Shown: piece after piece, positions 56,056 to 64,000 of the stretch
Position numbering within the stretch: position 1 is the stretch's first letter
Layout of the letters: each line of letters opens with the position of its first letter
Assembly: GCA_023055355.1 (NCBI GenBank)
Contig: JALJCS010000004.1
Coordinates: forward strand, 16,398,001 to 16,462,000
DNA length: 64,000 nucleotides
Source: Agelaius tricolor
Lineage: Eukaryota > Chordata > Aves > Passeriformes > Icteridae
Reading direction: 5' to 3'
Notes under the pieces: model-generated
Told to the model about the DNA's origin: nothing
Database searches by the model: none
The model's input: the letters and a program-made list of their open reading frames with translations, nothing else
Position numbers and translations under genes: made by a program

Positions 56056-56202
56056 ATTTTTTTTTTGGAGGGGGGGTTTAGTTGGTTTAGTTTTTGGGGT
56101 TTTTTTGTTTTTTTTTTTGGGGGGGGGTTTGTTTGTTTGTTTGTGGTTTTTTTTGTTTGTTTTTTTTTTAGTTGGGTTTGGTTTGGGGTTTTTTTCTCCA
56201 TT
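56056..56202 (+). repeat. G/T-rich low-complexity tract with long G runs
   Basis: T-runs alternate with G-runs of up to nine, plus GTTT repeats. Five or more runs of at least three G make G-quadruplex formation possible on this strand, though the loops are long. Confidence 0.9.
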
Positions 56203-57449
56203 TTATTTTACAGGAGAAACTGCACATCTTTAATGGAAGAGGTGGAACAGTTCATTTTCTCAAAGTGAATTTAAAGATACTGCTGACCACAGGAGAACCA
56301 AACACTGCCAGGGCATTTTGTCTGCAGTTACTTTTTTTCCCCTCATCCTTTATCCTTTTATATATGATTGTAGAATGCAAAGGCTGATGGTGGCTATAAG
56401 GTAATACTACAAAAAGTGTAATGCTCATCTTCAGGTCTTATAAAATGTCAGGATTCTGTTGCAGTGAAACTACAGTGAGGGTATTATTAAATAATTTAGA
56501 CTGTCTTAGACTTGACTGATGATGTTTCTGTGTCTTGAAGATATCTTAGTTTAGAAAGTCTGTGTTCAGGCAAATTGGCCTTCCCTTGAAACATTATAGT
56601 TACTGTAAATACCAACATTCCTCTTGCTTCTTGTCAAAATACAGGAAAGTATTTAGTCTTGCACTTTTGCATGTCTTTGCAATTGCTTCTTGTTGTATTT
56701 CAAGATATCTGTTGATTTTGGTTTCTTTTGTTTTTCCCTTTTTATTTAGTTAAATGATGGCTGAATGATATTTGGATTGCTTGACTATAGTTTATAGCCA
56801 TTCACTTTTTTTTTTCCCCTCCAAGGGCAAATCAGAAAGGTGGGATATTTTAGACCACTAGTAGGCTAGGAATTCTTTCTGAAGGCAAACTGGTTAAAAT
56901 TAAAGAAAGTTTAAAAATTTTGCTTTGTGAGTCTAATTTGTAGTAGCTTGATAGATATTTTAATGGATGTGTATATTTTTATGTATGTAGAAGTGTATAT
57001 AAATGAAGTGTAGTCTTCTCTGAAGTTTGAAAATTTTCATTTGCCTAAATGTTTTTTTTTCTGTCTTTGTTTCATTGTGTATTGTCCTATCCTATTGATA
57101 GAACCTGATTTTGCTTTTTATTTCACTGGATCGAGTGTCATTGGAAATTTTGCTCATAAATCTGCTCTAGTTTACAACAGTTTGCTTATCTTCAGGTAGA
57201 TCTTGGTATTTTTACTGAGAGAAGGCCTTCTGAGAGTGCTGGAGGAGTTGAATACACAGTCCAGCAAATGGTCATTTGTGCAGTTTTGCTTGAGAGACTG
57301 GATGACAGTGTGGTCATCCTGAAGAGACTGATGTTCAGTTGTGAGATGGATAATAGGGCAAGGAATGACAGAAAATGAAAAGAATTGAACATTAGTTAGG
57401 CTAGACACTGAATAGGAAAATGAAGTGGAAATACACACCATTTGGGGAA

Positions 57450-57535
57450 AATTAGGGTTGGAAGGGACCTCAATTCCTCGTGGGATCCAGGCCTCAAAGC
57501 AGGGCTAACATTTCTGTGGCTACTCTGCCTTTTAA
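57450..57535 (-). mobile_element. Short CR1 3'-end fragment
   Basis: GGGTTGGAAGGGACCTCAAT followed by CTCAAAGCAGGGCTAACAT matches the reverse complement of a CR1 3' end. It is very short. Confidence 0.55.
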
Positions 57536-59452
57536 GTTACCTCACGAAAGAAAAACGATATCACTAAGGCATTTTTCATTTCTTTTGGCAGTCATGCTTT
57601 ACACTGTCTTTCACATCTCCTTTTTTCTGACTCTGCAAGAATTGTGTCTTGAATTAAAAGAAGTATGAGTCAGACTTCAACCTGTAATGCTTGACTGCAT
57701 GAGGACTGATTTGACAGCCTGAGGTTGCCATCAGCATTTTATTTTTACTCTATGCATAATAGGAACGATACTCTGAGTCAGTGGGGAGTGGAGATCCTTA
57801 TTTAGTGCTTTGAAGATGAGGTTATATAGCTGTAATTGCTGACAATACCCGACCCAAGCCCTTTCCCTTTAGTAGGCAAGGCATCATTTTGTCATTTTTT
57901 TTTTATTTGCATTGTATACTTTATATTTGAAAAGGAATTGTTTAAAAGTGTTGTCTCGCCTCAAGAACTCTTGTTATGTTTAAACAACTGCATTTTCTGA
58001 TTGCCCTTGACCAGTAGAATCTGAGCTGTCATTATATTTTCCTAATATAATTTAGGTAGATGCCCTAGCTCCTACCTCCTGTGTGTCTCTGACAAATTTG
58101 AAAATGATTCCAGGTTTATTACTCTACTCTTCAGCCTTTCAGAAGAGTTTTCTTCTCCCCTTTTTCTGTGATCAACAGACAGTCTGTAAAGTTGTGCAGT
58201 TCAGAGTGTAAGAGCAGAAGGGAATAATGACTTCTTTGCATTTCATTAAATGTGTGGTGTTGTGATTTGTGTTGCATTTTGCAACAATTTGGGAAGCAAC
58301 ATTTGCAAATTTGGGAAACATTTGCATTGTATGCAGTGGTGAAATTTGGCCAAAATTTTCTAACTTGGATGTTTGAAGTTGCTTGTAAATTTTAAGTAAC
58401 TCCAGAAAACAGAGTATCTGTATCTGATTTCTTCAGAAAAAACACATGCTTTTTAAATTTTAAAGTATTTTTCATGGCTTTTAGTCCTATTGTGACATAC
58501 CATGTACAAGAAGAATATTTCTGGTAGGGGACTGTACTCTGCATAGGAGTCAGCATTCATATTCTCCCTTCAGAAAGATGGCTCAGTTCCAATATACTGT
58601 TGTAACTGTGACAAGCATGTAAATTAAACACAAAATATTCTTTTTTCTTGTGTATTAACAGTGTCATTGTTTTGATACTGATTTTTCAACCATCTTTTGC
58701 AGCAAGGCCCTGGATTTTAGCCTTGAGTATTCAGGGCTCACTTGGAAACCTGTCTTGTGGATTCTTGGCCAGTTAATGGTTCCAAGTGGATGCAATTTAA
58801 TAACCCTTGTGCTGTTTTGATTTGCCTCCCACACCATCTGGTCTATGTCTTTCTCCTGCTCTTTTTTTTTTTTTCCTGTCTTAAAGGATAGTATTTTTTC
58901 AATAATTCAAACTTTCAGGCACGTCATCTGAAAGTGTAGCTTGCTCTGAAACTTCCCTGTGCAATATGTATTCCCAGAAAGAGGGCTTTCTGTATATACA
59001 GGAAAAAGAACATGAACAGGAACCTGTGGACAGGTTGGAATGGCAGGAATGTAGTGCACACTAAAGATGTCTGTTTCTTCACACTGAAATATTGTTTGAA
59101 CACATTTCAAGAGTTAAATTATTTCATGGCTCCAAGGTTTCCTGGATGGCTCTCTGTATTTCTCTCTAGTGGCCTCCACATTTAATTATTGGAGAGTGGC
59201 AAGAGATGTCTTCAAAATACAAAATCATTCAGCCTTTGCTGAGATGCAAGTTAAGTGTTGTGATGAAGCTTGTAGTCTACTAATTGAGCTTATTTGTACT
59301 TGATTTAGTAAAGATAACTTAGAGTAGTGCTAATTAAGCTTAGCTCTGTTTGTCATAATTTGAAAATACTGGGTGAAAAATTTGTTCATGTAGTGAGAGG
59401 GTGTAAATTCTTGACAACATTTTTTCAAATTTTGGGTGATCATTTGTCTGCA

Positions 59453-59482
59453 TAAAGGACAAGCCTGGGTGCTTGTCCTTTA
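59453..59482. repeat. Perfect 11-bp hairpin
   Basis: TAAAGGACAAG and its exact reverse complement flank an 8-base loop. There is no T-run after it and no known RNA family fits. Confidence 0.85.
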
Positions 59483-62400
59483 GCCTTTATGTTTAAAAAA
59501 GTTCCTTTAGCCAGTGTTCAGTTTATTTCTGATTTATGTATTTTTTTTTGTTGATCTGATGTCTGTGCTGTGTAGGCTGGAAAGACTGAAGGGGTGGGGT
59601 GGGTTCTGCTCTGCCCCACGTTGTGGGTATTGTCTGGGAGTAGTACAGGAGAAGCACCAGGTGGCCGAGCAGTGGCACCAGCTGAGGGCTGAAGGTGTCC
59701 ATCTTGGGTTTGGTTGGGTTTGTGTTGCTGTCTTCACAGCAATTCAAGTTCAAATTGCACCCTTCCTCAAACAGGTGACAGTGGCGTCTGGCTCTGGGCA
59801 GGGGGGTAGCCCACAGCCCTGTGCCCAGCTGTGCCTGCTTGGTCTGTGCCTGATTCAGGTGCCTGATTCCCCTGGCAGAGAAAGTGAGTTAGGTGGGTCC
59901 AGGTGGCCTGTGAGGCATTGACTCCTGCTACCTCAAGGATTTCACTAACCTGTTGTCCCTTTTGGCACCTCTTTACCTTATCGTCAGGTCTGTATTTCAG
60001 TACTGTGACACAAACTCTTACCTTACACTTCCCAGCCTTGCTTCCCTTCTCTAAGAGGAGGAACTGGCTGTTCTGAAGTAAGATGCCCAGCAATCCCTTG
60101 TCATAGATGCTGATATCTGTGAGATAAATTTTCAAGCATTGCTTAATATTTTATTCTTTCCTAATCATGGGTGCTATACATATTTCAGAGTTCTATGTGA
60201 AGATGTTCCTTCTTCCAGAGCTGCCCCTGTGATGATGGATGGTGATCTTGGGGCAGGAAGCCAGTGTATTTACAATCTCCATTTTGCCTAGCAGAATGAC
60301 ACTGATGCAGTCCCTTTTACCTTTCCCCACCTTCTTCTTCTCCAGCAGCCTGGTTTTCTTCACCAAAAGTAAGTTTTTTGGTTTGCCAGAGTAGTGTGTC
60401 TGTCTCTTCAATTGCCTCGTGCAAGATAAAGGCTTGGCTACCCACTTTGACTTGGGTGAAGTTAGTTTATCCCAAAATCAGATCTATAGATGCCAAAAAC
60501 TGCATCTGAGCATGTGCCATTTCTGTAATTTCACTGAGACTTAGTACAAATTGTTTTGACATTAGAATAAGTTAAGTATTTTATTTAACCTTTTGTATAG
60601 TTCATGAGTTTTTGGTGTGACACTGTTATTAAAAAGAATTAATAATGCAAGCTTACATATATGTATGTTTTACATTTTATCAATTCTGTTTTATGTGCAA
60701 TCTACAGCAGATACCACGCTTATATCCAAAAGAATAAACAACCCCCAAACCTACATAAGTAATGGAACTTTTGAAAGTCTGTGCTGTGTATTGTTTCTAA
60801 CAATTTTCTGCTGTACTGAGTATTATAATTTCAGCTTGTCTGGGTAAAGAACCCTAGTAAATATTCCCAAAAAGAGGTCTGCTAATTGATTTGTCTTGAT
60901 AGATTTCAAGAATTATTCAGGCTTAAGGAAAATGAGTGTTTGTTTTTCATTTTAGAGAGAGAGTGAGTTAGGATCTTGCTATTTTTTTTCTGGTGCTTTT
61001 TACACTCCTGGTTATCAGAACAGTGGTTTGATTTGACATTTAGTCCATATATGTGACCTTTGGAAAGAATTTAAGAGATTCTCCCTGGTTCTGTCACTGT
61101 TTCATTTCTCTCAGTTGTGTAGTAAATGTTTAACTTAAAATATATGGGAACAGTGTGTTTGTGCAAAATAGCATTTTAGGAGAATCTCTGTTCCAGAAAG
61201 CTTTATAGTCTCACCTTAAACTTTGACATCACATTTTCCATAAGTAGAAATAGCCTAGTTAAGGTTATCTGAATTTTCAGCAGTGCAAATGATTTTGTTG
61301 CCTTTTCCTTTTGCACTGTTGCCTTCAATGGTTGTTTATTGTACCTGGCAGCAAACACATTGCAGGACATCTGTTTTCCTTCTGGTCTCCTGATGTGCCT
61401 CTCAGGGTGCTTTGATTCAATGTCAGGATCAGATCAATGACTAGATATGCACTGGTCGGGTGTATTTTGTTTCCTTTTGGAAAGGTTGTTGGGCAGGGAA
61501 GAAATGAAGATGTAGATGAAATTTTGTGCTCTGCTGACTCGAGGTGCTCACAGCTGCAGAGTGTTCTGCAGAGCATGCATTGCCCATGATGCAGAGAGAT
61601 CAGGCCTCCCTCCTGTGAGTTGGGGCTGGGGCATTTGTGTTGCCACAGTGAGCTACATAAACATTTCAGGATCCAGCTAAAATAAAGACATACTGGATGT
61701 CCATGTGTGACTGTGACACTATGTTTCTCGTAATTTCTGTGGATGAAGCTCTTGCAGCAGTGGTCTGTCTTCAGAGCTGGAAAGGAAAGGGATGCAAGTA
61801 AGCAAAGGAACCCTTGACATTGGATGCTGATTTTAAAATCAACTATTTTTCTTGTTCCACAAACTTCATTAGAAAAAGTGTGACTGACCATTTATTAATG
61901 CTCCATTTTCCACCATCTTCTCGTGACAGAGTTACTGTCAGGTTTTTATCACCATGATAATCAGATTTCTTTTCTCCTAATGAACTTCTAGGTACAACTT
62001 GTAGTTTCAGTGGAGTGTATTACATAGCAATAGATCAAGTTGTCCATCACCATAATAGTGAGACAATTTGAAAAGAAGATTAATTTTGTGTATTCTGAAG
62101 AACTTGGCTTGCTGGGCCATGCAGCACTCTACAGAAAACAAAATATGTTGCTGTGGTGTTTTTGTGGTGGAGGGCTGATTCCATTCGCCAGAGACTGTCA
62201 GGCTCTCCTGTTAGTAGTGCAGGAGATGGAAGAGTGCCCTTCTCTCTTGTTTGACAGGCCATCATTTGAGGCTGGGAGTTTTGCCAGCTAGTGACCTAGT
62301 GTATCCAGTTTCTAATTTGGGTGAACTGTTACTGAGAAGGTGGTGGCCTGACAACTCTGGCATTTCCTGGGGTTCTCATATTACCGTGACACCATGTGAT

Positions 62401-63190
62401 TGGTTTTTCAGCCTGAGTCTTACTTGAGTTGAACCATTTTTACTGCTTGTTCTGCTAGGAGTTTACCTGTGACCTGCAGACTGAATTACTTTTCTTTAAT
62501 TGTTACTTACCAGTTTTTAGTTTTGTTGTTGAAGTTTTTGGGAACTCAAGAGTCTTTATGTGTAGATGCCTACTACTTTACATTCTAAAGAAAGCCTTAG
62601 AGGAAGACATTTAGGACGGCTTGCCTTCTGGGAGCTCAGATTTTCTTCCACTCTTTTTGGTTTGAGCAGTACATGTGGTACACTATATGCTTTTGAAGCA
62701 TGATATTCTTCCATCACCTTTTGGAACATTGTTGATGAGTTATATAGGGTCATGATGGAATGAAATAGATTAATGTTTCTCTAAGATTAGGTCTAAATGA
62801 ATCCAGTTGTTGTGTTTTGTTTTACTTTTCCTGGAGATCACTTGAAAATGGAAAAAGTTTGTAGGTGGCCATGCAAACTTACTGCAAGGATGTTTCATGG
62901 TATTCCTGTGGCATCTTCTCTGGTTCTACCTAAGCCTTCAGATGATGAGCATCACCCTCCCTTCAAAGCAGTCTACAAAATAAGGAAGAAGCTTGTTTTC
63001 AAAAATCTGGAAACAAAGATTTTTTCAAGAGAGGTGTTTGGAATCGGTGATGATTCATGCTGACTGTCAGTCTGAGGCCAGACTCTCTCCCTGGGATTTA
63101 AACATCTTACAGGGAAGATGATCTTGGGTTCATAACCTGCTTATTGCATTCTTGACTGTAGTACAGAAAATATTTAACAGAACAACAAAA

Positions 63191-63230
63191 CATTTTTTTG
63201 CTTAATGTAACATTTTTTAGCTTAATGTAG
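63191..63230. repeat. 20-bp tandem duplication
   Basis: Two adjacent 20-base units (CATTTTTTTGCTTAATGTAA and a copy with two differences). Confidence 0.9.
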
Positions 63231-64000
63231 GTGGCTTTTCTCATTTTTTTATTCTATGATCATGTGTTAGAAGTTGTTCTGCTTTGAAGGTGTTTTCAGC
63301 AGAATTCTTATCAAGTTTCATTGAGTTCAGGGCAAATATAATGGATCTTTTATTCTTGCCCTTATTGACCTTTGCTTTTATATAAATCTTGTAGCAAAAA
63401 TTAGCATAAATTGTTTTAATAAAGTTAAATATCTAAGTTGCTTGGCTGGTCCTACTGATTAGGGTCAAACATCAGGCTTGGAATTCTGATAATTTATCTG
63501 AACAAGAGCCATAAGGTTTATCTTTAACTTGAGTGAAAAAATGTTATCTTTGTCAACAAAGCAAACAAAATATTAAAGATTTTCTTAAACAAAAAGAATT
63601 GATGTGTGCATTGATCTGTTTATGTAATCAAATGAAAATAAATTAATCTCCATTTTCTTATGTTCCTAAGTATTTACAATTGTTTAACAGTATTAGCAGT
63701 AGGTTTGTTTTTATTGATTTGTCAAGGCAGAGAGCAGTTTTCTTATTCTTTTTGTTTTCTTAAGGACAATCTATGATGTGGAAAGGCTGTGATCAAAAGA
63801 GATTTCCATTCGGCACCAGACTAAAGTTTGGCTTGCCAAATATCGAAGTTACTTTGTCTTGGAAAGTGTTGCAAGTAATGCTGCACATGTAAGGAATGGT
63901 GAGCTATGTCTTCTGTTCTTTACTTGGATACAAAAAGTGTATGAGGAAATGAATGTGTCCCAACCTGAGCAGCCTGTATGACATGACTCATCGTTGCTCT

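Larger units (their letters stand above)
40952..64000 (+). other. ROR2: ROR2 intron 1 (start; continues past the window)
   Basis: More than 23 kb without a recognisable exon. Human ROR2 intron 1 is also very long. No ROR2 Ig-domain exon was found. Sub-features are listed separately. The stretches 43330-50800, 51430-52643, 52744-56050, 56205-57440 and 57570-64000 contain no gene I can support. Confidence 0.8.

Noticed and set aside
59514..59921. 135-codon plus-strand open frame
   Set aside because: It has no recognisable domain, and the tail is Gly/Ser/Cys-rich in a locally GC-rich stretch. The stretch itself is kept as a low-interest finding.

Overview
The window is vertebrate nuclear DNA and most likely avian. 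The genes have small exons with GT-AG splice sites and AT-rich introns. All the interspersed repeats I recognise are CR1-type LINE fragments, the dominant repeat family of bird genomes. Two genes lie head to tail on the + strand, in the order known from human 9q22: SPTLC1, then ROR2. From general knowledge, this human segment corresponds to the avian Z chromosome; the sequence itself cannot show Z linkage.

Layout. Bases 1-17203 hold the last 12 coding exons of SPTLC1, the non-catalytic subunit of serine palmitoyltransferase. Every splice phase closes, and together the exons encode 386 residues, which is the number that follows human residue 87. The exons for the membrane anchor and N-terminus lie upstream of the window. 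The 3' UTR probably runs to about 18.84 kb. From there to about 40.1 kb is AT-rich intergenic sequence with no recognisable gene. It holds a nested CR1 cluster (21.5-22.5 kb), a long CR1 copy (24.3-25.2 kb), a decayed tRNA-like sequence (27.8 kb), an A/C-rich tract (35.1 kb) and a (CA)20 microsatellite (36.6 kb).

A strong CpG island begins near 40.18 kb and surrounds a short exon (ATG at 40858, donor at 40952) that encodes only a signal peptide. Position, orientation and exon form identify it as ROR2 exon 1. The rest of the window is the start of the long ROR2 intron 1. It contains a pyrimidine tract, a second CpG island (42.8-43.3 kb), an old CR1 copy (50.8-51.4 kb), a 100-N assembly gap and a G/T-rich tract.

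The two genes are functionally unrelated: one acts in sphingolipid synthesis in the ER, the other is a Wnt5a receptor at the plasma membrane. I found no undescribed gene system. The best second looks are structural: an exact 42-bp duplication within SPTLC1 with a 5-bp flanking repeat, a nested CR1 insertion with a 22-bp hairpin at its junction, the tRNA-like remnant, and start-codon and CpG-island questions at ROR2.
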